DNA from: Isoetes taiwanensis
Taxonomy: Eukaryota; Streptophyta; Lycopodiopsida; Isoetales; Isoetaceae
Assembly (NCBI GenBank): GCA_021234155.1
Contig: JAJEKV010000086.1
Span: 3,211,461 to 3,275,460, forward strand
Reading direction: 5' to 3'
DNA length: 64,000 bases
A model generated the notes under the pieces. The model was not told the DNA's origin and made no database searches. It saw nothing but the letters and a program-made list of their open reading frames with translations. A program made the position numbers and the translations under genes. Below, piece after piece: positions 1 to 11,011 of this stretch. The first letter of the stretch is position 1; each line of letters opens with the position of its first letter.

Positions 1-1
1 G

Positions 2-1528
2 TCTGCAAAACAAAACACTACATATATGTCAGCCTCCTAACATAGTAAGCCACGTACTGATGGAAAACCACAATCACACATAGTCTCTACACACCACCAC
101 ATACCACCACACCACACACGAACCACACAACATGCTCGCAGATACACACCACACAACACAAATGGTGTCCGTGGTGGTGGTGGTGGGGTGGTGGTGGTGG
201 TGGTGGTGGTGGTGGTGTGTGGTGGTGGTGGTGTGTGTGTGGTGGTGAGGTGGTGGTGGTGGTGGTGTGTGTGGTGGTCCGTGGTGGTGAGGTGTGGTGG
301 TGGTGGTGGTGGTGTGTGTGTGGTGGTGGTGGTGGTGTGGTGGTGGTGGTGAGGTGTGGTGGTGGGGTGGTGGTGGTGGGGGGTGTGTGGTGGTGGTGGA
401 GTGGTGGGACATGGTGGAGGTGTGGGGTGTGGTGGTGGGGTGTGGTGTGGTGTGGTGGTGGTGGAGTGTGGGGTGTGGTGGTGGGGTGTGGTGGGTGGTG
501 GTGGATGGTGGTGGATTGTGGTGACATGGTGGAGTCTGGTGGTGTGGTGTGGTGGTGGTGGAGTGTGGTGGTGGTGGTGGAATGGTGGTGGTGGTGGTGG
601 TGTGGTGGTGGTGGTGGTGTGTGTGGTGGTGGTGGTGGAGTGTGGTGGTGGTGTGTGGTGTGGGAGTGTGGCGGTGGGAGATGGTAGAGTGTAGTGGTGG
701 GAGATGGTGGGGTGTGGTGTGGGACATGGTGGATGCCAACAACTCACCACCACCACACATACCTCATCTATCATTCTGGCATCCATTGCACGAAATGCCC
801 CACAGATGGCATCATAGAGACACAACATGACAATACAGCCAACATGATGCAAAATGGTAGTAGACATACCTGATTCTTGAAGTGGATTTGATGTTACCTT
901 TTCTGTGTTGATAGAAACAATCTAGATCAAGCTTGAGATTTTTTTCTGTTGTAACACAACTAATAATTGAACATACCTGCAATGGCATGTTTTGGTCTCA
1001 GAACATTGCTCTGCTTTTCTGTTTTGATTGTGAGTTCAGATTGAATGTGTGGTCTAGAGGAACCTGATTTGGTTATTTCCCTATCATCTTCATCATCCCT
1101 GTCACTTTTACTATTTTCCTCCTCGTCAGGTTGGATTTGCCTATGCTTTCTCTTGGGTCTAGAAGAACTGGCCTCGGCTTTCTCATCGGGAGTTTTATAA
1201 TAATCCGAGAAGCTCTTCCAATTAACAGCCTCCCCCTTTATATGCAGATAATAAGCCACTGCCCAGGTTCCAGGAGCCATTCCACCCCATGTATGTGGCT
1301 TCCCTGTAATTCTTTTGTAAATTTGCATGAACTCTTTGTATTGTTCATTGCTCAGGTACATATGCCTTAATTTTTCAGTTTGAACAAAACATTTGGGGGA
1401 AAATACCTGTAGCCAGATTTATTTGGAACTCTGTCACCCCAAAGCTTCTTTAGATCTTCGTGGGGCACAATCTCTTGTTTGAGGAGAGATTTCATCGTGT
1501 AACCAGTGGCGTTCAATTCCGACTCCAT
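2..1528 (-). CDS. Unidentified multi-exon gene, 3' end outside window
   Basis: Not recognised. I read three exons on the minus strand. Exon 1 (1528-1407) starts at MESELNATGY. Exon 2 (1365-977) carries a WGGMAPGTW segment and then a charged Asp/Glu/Lys stretch. Exon 3 (869-763) ends at residues ARMIDE. Phases join without stops (122 + 389 + 107 nt = 206 codons), with donors CAG/GTATTT, CAG/GTATGT and GAG/GTATGT. A polypyrimidine tract plus CAG at 19-3 looks like the next acceptor, so another exon would start at base 2 and leave the window. The first putative intron is only about 41 nt, shorter than plants normally tolerate, so that junction is the weakest part. No signal peptide or known domain is visible. 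The gene could be a low-copy host gene or part of an uncatalogued transposon. Confidence 0.5.
160..735. repeat. TGG/GGT microsatellite tract in an intron
   Basis: About 570 bp of almost uninterrupted TGG and TGTGG units, CCA/CACCA on the other strand. It falls in the putative third intron of the unidentified gene. The His/Thr/Pro-rich and Trp/Val/Gly-rich open frames here are artefacts of the repeat. Confidence 0.95.
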
Positions 1529-1980
1529 TAGGGTTCAATCGGCAAGAAGCGGCAAAAAAACAGAGGAAGAGGTGATTCTTTCTTAATTCAAAAAGGTGGA
1601 CAATGACGTGGCATAAAATTCAAAATAACCGACGCTCATTAATTCGCACTCCCGCAATCTCCACTTCGGTATGCACCACCCGATTCTACCACAAAGGTGG
1701 TGCCAAAATGTGGCGTCAAAATGCACGTTTTTGATACACCACAGCGTGCTTTTACCCTGGCATAGAGATCATCCGATTGATGCCCCATCATCGCCCACCA
1801 TGCTTCATTCCTCACTCACATGACCCTAATGGTCATGCGCACCTCTTGGTGCGTGTGGCCTAGAGAATGCCCTAAAGGCGTATCCCATCATCGCCCACAC
1901 GATCCAAAGATTCTAGCACATGCACCCTACTAGCTAGAATGCATGGGCCAGGACTTAAGGCTAACTAACAAACATACTAG
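1529..1980. other. Spacer between the unknown gene and the retroelement pol
   Basis: Holds the presumed promoter and 5' leader of the unknown minus-strand gene and the 3' flank of the minus-strand pol. I see no copy of the LTR found at 11714-13356, so the 3' LTR expected here is missing or truncated. A short direct repeat around CCCATCATCGCCCAC occurs at about 1785-1797 and 1881-1897. Confidence 0.5.
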
Positions 1981-4926
1981 CTAACCTCCTGGCAAGTCGG
2001 GGTCGACCAAGTCGGAGACGACTCGCCTATCAAACTCCTTCATAAACTCTGGGTATTGCTTCTCCAAATCCTGCTTCAATACCCATGTCGCGTCTTCCAT
2101 GGGCAAGTGCTTCCACTTGACCAAATACTGGAGGAACTGAGACCTCCTAGTCTTCTTGAATGACTTATCAAGAAGTAATTCAGGCACAATTTCCACTTGC
2201 TCCTCCGTCATTTCCAACAAAGTTGGAGTATCCAAGACCTCCTCAGGGTTAGGATTGTGCCTTCTCAATAAACTTACGTGGAAGACCTTGTGAACTTTAA
2301 GATGGGCCGGAAGATCCAACTTGTAGGCTTGGGAGCCCACTCTCTCCAAAATCTTGAACGGACCAGCCCACTTAGGGGCAAGCTTCTTGCAACTCCCAAT
2401 CCGAAGCTTAGCTTGCTTGACCTTGATCTTCAACCACACGCTATCGCCTACCTTGAACTCTCTTACGGTCCTGTGCGTGTCGGCTACACTCTTCTGCCGA
2501 CTTCTTGCTGCCAATAGGTAACCCCTTACCTCTTCCACCAGCTGTTGCATATCTCCTAACATCTGCTGGGATACTTCAACCTTTGACACAGGATTGTGCC
2601 AAGTATCCGGGGTTAGGCACTGGTACCCGTAATTAATCATAAAAGGAGACATCTGCGATGACTCCTGCTTAGCACTATTGTAGGCGAATTCCACCAAGTG
2701 GAAGTACTCATCCCACTTAGATTGCTTATTCCACACATAACTTCTAAGCATGTCTTCAATGATTCGATTCGTCCTCTCCGTCTGACCATCTGTCTGCGGA
2801 TGATATGCCGTGCTCATGGAGAGCTTCGTCTGAATGGTGCTAAAGAGGTCCTGCCAAAAGGCACTCATAAACTTAGAGTCTCTGTCAGATATTATCTCCC
2901 GAGGCATGCCATGGAGTCTGAAAATCTCCTTTACAAATAACTTGGCGGTATCTAATGCGGTGTCCGTAGTTTTGCAAGGCACAAAATGTGCCATCTTAGA
3001 TAACTTGTCTACGACAACCATCAATGCATCCTTGCCTCGAAGAGTTCTGGGAAGTCCTATAATAAAATCCATGCTTATGACCTCCCACTTAGTATTTGGC
3101 ACCCCCAATGGCTCTAAGGCACCTGGAATTCGAAGCTGCTCCACTTTGGTCTGCTGACACAACTGGCATTCCCGAATATATCTGGCTATCTGTTTCTTCA
3201 TTCCTGGCCAGAAATAACTACTTCCAATCTTGAAGTAGGTCTTCATAAAACCCGCATGCCCTGCTATTGGGCTGTTCTGCGTGTTATGAAGAATTAACTT
3301 CCTTACACCTGACGATTCGGGCACACACAACTTATGCTTATGGTACAACTGGTTGCCTTCCTTCTTATAATGCTTGAAGGCTTCCCGTTCCTTATCTGTT
3401 CTAGCCTTCCTAGAGAGGCTTTCCCATACCTCCTTGAAATCTTCATCCGATGGCAAAGTCTCCTCGATCTTCTTACCAAACTCACTCGAAAGAGTGGAAA
3501 TCGCATTACAATGCGTTCTTGTCTCAATTGGTCTCCTAGAGAGAGCATCTGCCACAACATTAAGCTTGTCGGGCTTATACACTATATCAAAATCATACTC
3601 CTCAAGGAATTCCATCCACCTCCTTTGCCTTAGGTTGAGGAGTGGCTGGGTGAAAAGGTACTCGAGGCTCTGGTGATCAGTATCTAACTGAAACTTCCTT
3701 CCCAGCAAATAATGCCTCCAAATCCTTAATGCCCTGACAATGGCTAGCAGCTCCTGATCATGGGTTGGGTAGCGTTGCTTGGTGTCATTCATCTTCTTCG
3801 AGTCGTAGGCAACTACCCTTCCTTCTTGCATCAAGACTGCCCCTGTTGCTATCTTACTTGCATCTATTGCTACCAGCTTATCTTTACTCGGATCTGGGAG
3901 AACAAGCACTGAAGCTGTTGTTAAGGCCTCCTTGAGCTTCTCAAAGGAAGCTTGGACTTTCTCTAACCAATGGTTAGTCCAATCCTTAATCTTCTTGGCC
4001 TTGGTGAGGTCCGACAAAGGGGACGCCCACTTAGCAAAGTCCTTTACGAACTTTCTGTAATATCCCGCCAACCCGAGAAAGCTTCTTACTTCTGCCACAT
4101 TCCTTGGAGCTGGCCAATCAACTATTGCCTCAATCTTAGATGGATCTGTAGAAATCCCTTCAGCTGTTACCACATGCCCCAAATAATCCACCCGACCTGT
4201 TGCAAAGTGGCACTTGGAGAGCTTCCCATACAACCGATGACGTCTCAACTTCTCCAACACTTTCCTCAAATGCTGACAATGCTCTTCAATGGACTTGCTG
4301 TAGACTAGGATGTCGTCGAAGAAAACAATAACAAACTCATCCAAGAAATCCCTGAAGATGTCGTTCATGAGGCGCATGAAAGTTGCTGGAGCATTTGATA
4401 AACCAAAGGGCATTACTGTAAACTCAAAGTGACCATACCTCGTTCTAAAGGCGGTCTTATGGATATCTTCTTCCTTTATTCTTATTTGATGGTACCCTGA
4501 CCTTAAGTCAATCTTAGAAAATACTTTTGCTCCTTGGAGCTGGTCCATCAAATCATCTGCCCTTGGCAAGGCATACTTATTCTTTATCGTCTGCCTGTTG
4601 AGCTGGCGATAATCTATGCACATTCTTAAGCTCCCATCTTTCTTCTTCACGAAGAGTATAGGTGCTCCAAAAGGAGACACACTTGCTCTAATAAAACCAA
4701 GCTCAAGCAATTCCTGGAGCTGCTTCTTGAGCTCAATCAACTCCGGGGTGCTCATTCTGTACGGCGCCTTACTGGTTGGCTTAGCGTCTGGAACTAATGT
4801 GATCTCATATTCCACACCCCTGTAAGGTGGTAGCTGCCGGATTTCATCCGGAAATACATCCTTAAACTCTGAAATGAGCCTTGCTATCTGCTTGGGTAAC
4901 TGATTTTCCTTTTGGTCACTTCCATC
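1981..4926 (-). pseudogene. Gypsy pol: RT, RNase H, integrase, chromodomain
   Basis: The longest open stretch is 944 codons (4815-1981); the same frame is open upstream to a TAG at 4927. Order: reverse transcriptase with [19 protein letters not shown] and the catalytic FFDDILVYS box; RNase H with [21 protein letters not shown] and ADALSRRP; integrase with an H-H-C-C zinc region ending CQLCQQ, then core Asp residues in MDFIIGLP and ISDRDSKF and the Glu in [10 protein letters not shown]; and a C-terminal chromodomain with [15 protein letters not shown]. The chromodomain marks a chromovirus. It copies element RNA and integrates the cDNA; chromodomains of this class are thought to steer insertion to methylated histone tails. 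This is the best preserved segment of the element. Confidence 0.93.
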
Positions 4927-5660
4927 CTATTTGCTTGGCTCAATTGATTCTAACCTCAAGATGTAATCCACCTTATTCCTTTCTAGACTCTTTCTCAGCT
5001 GCTTCAAGGAAATACACTGCATGGGGGAAGCTACCTTCTTACCTTTTACTATGAATTTGCTGCCGTCCGGTGCCGTCATGGCGACTTCGTTGCGATCACA
5101 ATCAATCATGGCTTTGGCTGGCTTCAAGAATTCCATTCCCACTATGAGATCATACTTTCCGATATCCATGACCTCTGCCCCCATCGGCCACTTGCTTCCA
5201 CTAAGGTTTATATCAAATGTGATCCTCCTCCCCTTAGTGTGGCGAATTGCTCCATTGGCCATGCTAACTGGCCTTGGCTTAGACTTCAATACCTTGTTCT
5301 TCATTAGGGCAGCTAGCCTAGGAGAGGCAAAGTTATGAGAGCTACCCGTATCTATGAGGACTACATATGGATTGCTATCTATGATTTCGTCAGCCGCAAT
5401 GACTGTCGACTGATTTTCAATATCACCTGACTCAATATTTGCACAAATATGGCACTCACCATCTATGAAATCCTGGGCCTCATGCTGGTCGTCGTCTTCG
5501 TCCGCTTCTGTTGGTGAATCCCAATCCCCAAGCTCTGCCAAAGCTGCCTACATGACGAAAGGACAATCATGTGTTCGGTGCCCTGGCTGGAAGCACCTAA
5601 AACATAGCTTCTTCTCGATACATTCCTGTCTCTTCTCCTTCGGCAGACTATCCAGAAGAT
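4927..5660 (-). pseudogene. Gypsy protease with gag zinc knuckle, broken by stops
   Basis: The frame is continuous with pol but interrupted by an in-frame TAG at 4927-4929 and another just upstream of 5541. The aspartic protease active site reads VLIDTGSSHNF. Upstream of the second stop, about 5605-5560, lies a CCHC knuckle, CFRCFQPGHRTHDC, with exact C-x2-C-x4-H-x4-C spacing. In an active relative, gag, knuckle, protease and pol would form one long frame, so the two stops look like single-base nonsense changes. Confidence 0.85.
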
Positions 5661-5663
5661 GTT

Positions 5664-6820
5664 TTAGTGCACTGCCCCCTGATGCATTCTGCGGCTTATG
5701 GTCCCCAAAGGCTTACCCTGAACTTTTCCTTGCTGTTGGCCTCCTGATGACGTACATGCTGGTTGCTTACTCTGATATTGCCCCTGGTACTGCCCTGAAG
5801 CTTTACCCCTGAAGGGCAACTGTTTCTCCGCTGGGGTTGCTGGTGCTTCCTCCAAACTTATAGCTTTATCTTCGGCTTCTGCAACTGACCTTGGGTTGAT
5901 TGCTCGAACAAGCCTTTTGATATTGCTGTTCAATCCCTCAATGTAGGTATCAACCGCTTGCCTTTCCGAGACTCCAGGAACATGAAGCCTGAGCCGCATA
6001 AATTCCTCCATGTACTTTGCTACTGACAAGGTACCCTGGTTCAATCTGTAGAACTGCTGGATCTGCCTGCTAGTATGTGACCTTGGCACATAGTGCTTAC
6101 GAAAAGCCTTACTGAAGGTCTTGAATCTGCAATTATTCCTCTTTAGCTTATTAGATTTTGCATATCCTTTCCACCAAATCCTTGCTGGCCCTATAAGGTT
6201 AGCTGTAGCAACTTTCCCTATGTCTTTATCTTTCATGCCGTAGGAGTTGCCAAATTCTTCCATCTCGTCAAGCCAAGCTTCGGCTTCCATGCCTGACCTA
6301 TCCTTCCCCGAAAACTGACCCAATTTCCTAGTCTTCCATACGTTGCTCATAGCACTATCCACCTTTTTCTGGTAATCATCTGTTTTTCTTGCCCTTTTCC
6401 TTGCCCTAGATGTGTCAGACTGACTGTCGGAGCTAGAGCTGTCCTCACTGGAAGAGCTATCTGATGGGCTGGAGCTAGATGATGTTGGGCTCATGGTTCT
6501 TCTTTTTCTTCTCCTGTCCCTGACATTTCCCTGGTTACCTTTTCTTCCCGTTGAGGGGCTTCGTCACCACCTTGCACATAGGGTGGAGGTGGAGGTAGAG
6601 GACCATATTCCTGCGCATTCATTAGTGGTATTGCCCAATGGATCAGCTGTTCCATCTGGTTCCTCATCTGTGTCAACCTTGCCTTGATTGCCTCAGGTGA
6701 CATGTCCTGCTCGATGTCTTCTTGTTCTCTCCCGAACAAGTTCCTTGGTACCCGATTGTGTTGTCGGCGCTGGTCTTGGGATCCTGCACCGGAGTTCCTT
6801 GCTGCAAGGATTGATCATCA
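5664..6820 (-). pseudogene. Gypsy gag (capsid)
   Basis: Two overlapping frames. The one from 6739 back to an upstream stop near 6822 gives the N terminus (EDIEQDMSPEAIKARL...). The one from 6494 to 5664 has a Ser/Asp-rich head and a typical retrotransposon capsid core (residues KRNNCRFKTFSKAFRKHYVP, then YMEEFMRLRLHVPG). A frameshift separates them, and another near 5690 separates gag from the zinc knuckle, which is in the pol frame. Capsid identity rests on the gag-like WW/F..F+..Y pattern and on position before the knuckle and protease. Confidence 0.85.
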
Positions 6821-7032
6821 ATACTTGTTATTTAGGTTACATGTTAATCATGGTTATTTATATTTGAATTGTTGTTAGGTACAAAAGAAATCATATGAAA
6901 ATTCCACTTACAAGTCAAGATCATAGTAAGACATTAATTAATATATATAGAAATACATTTCATGAATTACATGACAATAACTGAAGAGAGGATTTTCCAA
7001 TACAATTACTTAATTAACAAAGCAAATTTTCC
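6821..7032. other. AT-rich spacer between gag and the upstream ORF block
   Basis: No reading frame or repeat seen. If the element is single, this is an internal leader in front of gag. Confidence 0.5.
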
Positions 7033-8675
7033 TCATCGGTGCCCCCTCATAGACTTGAAGAAGTTCTTAACATTCTTCAATCGTAGCCCCTTGCCGACGT
7101 TCTGCAGGATTCTTGCCGCCGATCCTCCTTCCAATGCTCTTGCCATCTGTAGTGCCGGAAGTTCTGGTGCAGTTGCTGCCACTACTGACAAGTGTGCATC
7201 CCTGAGGTGGCCTCTGGCGAAGTCGAGAGAATGGAGAACTACGGCTCTCTTGAAGAGGATAACATGATCTGCTTTGTAGTCTATTCTTGCATGCTGCCCG
7301 AAGCCTGAAAGTGCTATAAGGAGCGCCACTGACTCCTCACCCCTTGGGCTGAACTCCTTATGGAAAACTATCATCTATCCTTGGCTAAGGGCCGGAAGGT
7401 AGTACCCTAGTACCTGAGTGATTTGCCCTTGATTCCGCCCCCGGCTCCCATACCTCTCCTCTCAGCTGCTTCGCCGAAAACATCTAATGCAGTAAGATCT
7501 TCGTGGTCTCTCCACATCGTAGTTGCATTCTCCAAGTTGATGCTGCTAGAAGCTTCGCGCATACTCCTGGAGCGCACTGGTCGGCTGGAGCTTGGGCCTC
7601 TTCCCGGCTTATACAGCCTGCTTTGGATCTGCTGGAATTCTTCTTCTGGAATGATGGGTTCCTGATGCTGATACATCTGCCTTATCTGCTGGTACGCTTG
7701 AATGTCTGACATAGTTTCCCCGGCGTAGGAGTGTCGCTCGGCTACTTCCCTTGGGATTTCTTGGTAGGAGTAGTCGATGAAGTCACTGCCCTGTTCTTAT
7801 GCAATTAGGCCTAGGAGCTCATCGATCCTGAGACCTTCTTCTTGGCAATAGGGAAGGTTGAGGATGTCAGTGGCGAGTATGTACTCCTCGCCGTCGATGA
7901 TGACTGGGGTCAGGGCCGTGATACCAACAGGTGGTTCGAAATCTCGCCTTACTACCTCCTCTTGCCGGGCTATACGCCTCTCCATTCTTCTTGCCTCCCT
8001 CATTTCCCAACTTGGGTCTTCCTCCCCTTGCTCTTCTAATCTTGCTCGATCTGCAACATAGGTGTTCCTGATGTGGAGCCATAGTATTCATACTCCGTAG
8101 TCTATCTCGTGGATATCTCGTAGTCTATCTCGTGGATATCTTGTAGTCTATCTCGTAGTCTATACTCCATAGTATTCATACTCGTGGATATCTATCTGCT
8201 GCCTCCGAGTGTCGAGAGGTGCCAAATCCAAAGGTTGAATTGACAGCTCCCCTGGTTGGTTGACTGCGTTGTACTGCATGAACAAAGCTAGGGCTGCTTG
8301 GGCTGAGAGGCATCTATGCCTATGATGCTTGCAAGTCATGTAATCTGGCATGTTTCTGGTTCTATCCCACAGCCTACTCTTGCCCCGGGATCCCCCACCT
8401 ATAGCTTGGGTAAGAGAGTCTAGGGAAACCCATTTCCCTCCCCTAGGTGGCAAGCTAACTTCCCAGAGTAGGATCTGCTGGTCATACTGGCAAATGATGT
8501 CGGTGTAGTAGGGAGTTCTGGTCAATTTGGCATGGAGATCAAAGAGATGATCGAAGACATGGAAGGCTTGCTCGGCAGAGAAATCACGGATGTGGTTGGT
8601 CTCATTGTACCATCTGACAAAGCTTGATGGCGCCATTGAGCAGAGGTGACTATGAAAAATGGCTTGGGAAGACAA
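7033..8675 (-). pseudogene. Unknown retroelement ORF block upstream of gag
   Basis: Open stretches 8675-8160, 8003-7797 and 7712-7407 are in one frame and probably derive from one long ORF broken by stops and frameshifts. A further frame, 7374-7033 (starts MIVFHKEFSP), follows. The first part contains SFVRWYNETNHIRDF and FHVFDHLFDLHAKL; the middle part has Arg/Glu-rich REARRMERRIARQEEVVRR and then PPVGITALTPVIIDGEEY. I recognise no domain. Position between the primer site and gag, same strand, suggests an accessory ORF comparable in placement to the extra ORF of Ogre/Tat elements, but I see no sequence link to those. Confidence 0.5.
8090..8200. repeat. Short tandem repeat GTAGTCTATCTCGTGGATATC
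   Basis: About four imperfect copies of a roughly 22-bp unit built from TAGTCTATCTCGTGGATATC, inside the unknown ORF block. It probably contributes to the frame loss there. Confidence 0.8.
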
Positions 8676-8906
8676 GTAGGGAGCTAGAAAATCGCCTAAA
8701 GTGCTGAGAGCAGTTTTGATGGGGAGAAAATGACAAATGAGGCCCCCTTTTATAGACTAGGGTTGCCTCGGGTTCCGTGCACAGGGGTTCTTGATGGGAA
8801 AAACTTTTGTTCAAAGGGTATGGGTGTCCAAATGAGCTACCATGAAGTGCAATTCTAAGCAAAACAAGGTAAGAAACATTACATGGCAGTTTGTTGGGTG
8901 AAAATT

Positions 8907-9200
8907 GGTCAAATTTGGCAAAAAAATGGCGAAATCGGGTCAGAGCGCTCAGATGGCCTCTGCGTCGCGAACGCAGGCAGTTTCTGCGCGGTGTGACCCA
9001 ATTTGGGTCAATTTTGGGTTCAGATGAGCGTTTGGGGAATTTGGAGATGCTAACATGACTAATTGGCACGATTCTGATCTAATTATCAACTTTTCTCATG
9101 CAAATTGGTCATGAAATGGCATCAAATCGGTGAAATTGGGTCAGAGCGCGCAAATGGCCTTTGCGTCGCGAACGCAGGCGGTTTCTGCGCGGTGTGACCC
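8907..9200. repeat. Direct repeat, two 93-bp copies with a hairpin core
   Basis: 8907-8999 and 9107-9200 are near-identical over their second halves (TCAGAGCGC...GTGTGACCC). Each contains the palindrome CTGCGTCGCGAACGCAG, which folds as a 6-bp stem with a 5-base loop. They lie just downstream of the H3-like frame on the minus strand and may belong to its 3' untranslated or inter-ORF region. Confidence 0.8.
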
Positions 9201-9432
9201 GGTTTCGCGGGTTTGACCTATTTTGCAAAAATTTTCCTAAAATTTGTCTAATGCTTGGCCTGCTATGGGTGTTTTGATCGTACTAGACAAAGAATTATAC
9301 TAGAAATTGAACTATTAGCTAGATTTTTATACAAAAATCGAAACCAATTTACAAAACAAAATTTTTTGTATTATAAGGGGAATTAGTCAAATTACATTAG
9401 TTTTTAGTAATTTTATACAAAATTTGGGAGAC

Positions 9433-10560
9433 TCAAGGGTACTCCTTGCGGATCCTCCGCGCCAATTGGAGATCCTTGGGCATCACGGTCACCCTCTTGG
9501 CGTGGATTGCACACAAGTTCCCTTCTTCAAAAAGCTGGGTCAGCTCCGCCTCGGCTGCCACATGCAGGACCCGTATCGTCAACGATGTCACCCTATAGTC
9601 GGTGACGAACTCTGCATCACTTCCCGCATCAGGCGCTCAAAAGGAGCCTTCCTGATCAGGAGATTAGTGCACTATTGGAAGTGCCTAATCTCCCGAAAAA
9701 CTCGGGTGTGCCAGGAGTTTGGTCCGTAGTGGACCTTCTTGGGTTTCTCTGGGCGTGGAGGCGGCGGCTTGGGTTGATTCTTGCTGGGTCGGCCGCCTTC
9801 AACATACCGCTCGACGTTCTGCCGGCAGTACCAGTCATTATACCTCATCCAACGACGGAGGTATTCCTGGTATGCTTTGAGGCGGCGTCTGAAAAGGCGC
9901 TCCTCTCGCAAGGCGAACGGTCGCTCGCCCACCTTCTGCTTTTTCACCACCTTTGGTGGCTTGGGCCACTTGGGGTAAGGTGGTCTTGCGTTGGGGTCTG
10001 AGGATTCCCCGACGACTTCGTCTCCCTCCTCGGCGTCCTCCTCGCCGTCCCCTCCTTCCATCTCCTCTTCCTCCTCATCCCCCTCGCGCTGGCGAGGCTC
10101 CTCGATCACGACAGTCCCACGTGGCCTGTCGTTCCTCCTCTTCGTGCGCCGCTCCCTCTCCCTCAGCTCCCTCTCCTTTCTCTTCCGGGCTGCTGTTTCT
10201 TCAGGCCACTCCGCCACCTTCTGCTTGCCCTTCTTCTTGATCGAAGAAGGCCCCGCCTCCTGGGTTTGAGTCTGGTGCGGCTCTTGGTCCCCCTCCTGCA
10301 TCTTGCTGCTCCACCTCTGTGTCAGTCGAGGGTCCAAAATGGCGGGACTCGTCGGTTCGCTGAGTGCCCGCCGACGAAGAGCTACTGCTGCTGCTAGGTG
10401 CCTCCTCCTCCTCGGAGATGTGGAAGGTGTCGTCGCTGGAGGAGAACACCTCTTCACCTGGCTTGGGTCGAAGGTGTGGCGGAATCTGTTTGGTGACCTG
10501 CGCCATCGAGACGGTGGGTCTCTCCCCAAACTTCCTAGCTGTCTGTTTGGTGCGTGCCAT
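9433..10560 (-). pseudogene. Histone-H3-like ORF with long linker, carried by the retroelement
   Basis: ATG at 10560-10558 opens MARTKQTARKFGERP; the first ten residues equal the histone H3 precursor N terminus, keeping the Lys4 and Lys9 positions. Then comes about 250 residues of low-complexity linker: Ser/Glu-rich (HISEEEEAPSSSS), basic (RKRKERELRERERR), acidic, and proline-rich (KPPPPRPEKPKKVHYGP). The end matches the H3 fold in order: alphaN VFREIRHFQ (H3 has ALREIR+YQ), [15 protein letters not shown], then [38 protein letters not shown] and [15 protein letters not shown], stopping where H3 stops. Canonical H3 has under 60 residues between tail and fold. This copy is broken: a frame change near 10300, a TAG where H3 has the Lys after alphaN (about 9674), and a 1-nt loss near 9620. 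It lies between primer site and gag on the same strand. It could instead be a captured host H3 gene unrelated to transposition. Confidence 0.88.
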
Positions 10561-11011
10561 ATTTAACGGTCTAGAAAATGGGTGACGTAAGGCTGAGCAA
10601 GAGAGATAAGGTGGAGGAAAAGGTTGGAGGGAAAAATTAGGTGGCAAGGATATTTAAAAGGAGGGTCCCTGGGAATATTCTCCTACCATTAATAGGTCTA
10701 CTTATTAGCCCCCCTTATTAATTACACCAATGTACCCTAATTATTAGTATATATTTAATTATTGGTATACATACTTAATTTCGTATTATACCTTAAAATT
10801 TTCAAATTTCCTAATAGTTTGAAGTATTAATTATGGATTTGCGCCATTTTTCACTCAGGTCTCAGATTGGCATAATTCTTCGACCCATTTTAGGTGAAAT
10901 TTGATGCAGATGCATAATTTTCACTTCAAATTTACTAGAAGGTGAATTTGAATCATTTATTTCTTCGTCTAACACTTAACCTCTTTTCGGACCCACTACC
11001 TAGGAGAAAAA
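10561..11011. other. Leader region of the H3-like ORF
   Basis: Non-coding as far as I can see, AT-rich from 10660 to 10940. The H3-like frame is open upstream to 10647, but the ATG at 10560 is preferred because the H3 tail starts exactly there. Confidence 0.45.

Noticed and set aside
37-867. Long His/Thr/Pro and Trp/Val/Gly open frames
   Set aside because: They are six-frame translations of a TGG microsatellite; only the part before the repeat (869-763) looks like an exon.
9433-10560. An ordinary host histone H3 gene
   Set aside because: The tail-to-fold spacing is about five times too long, the linker is low-complexity, and the locus sits between a primer site and gag on the element strand.
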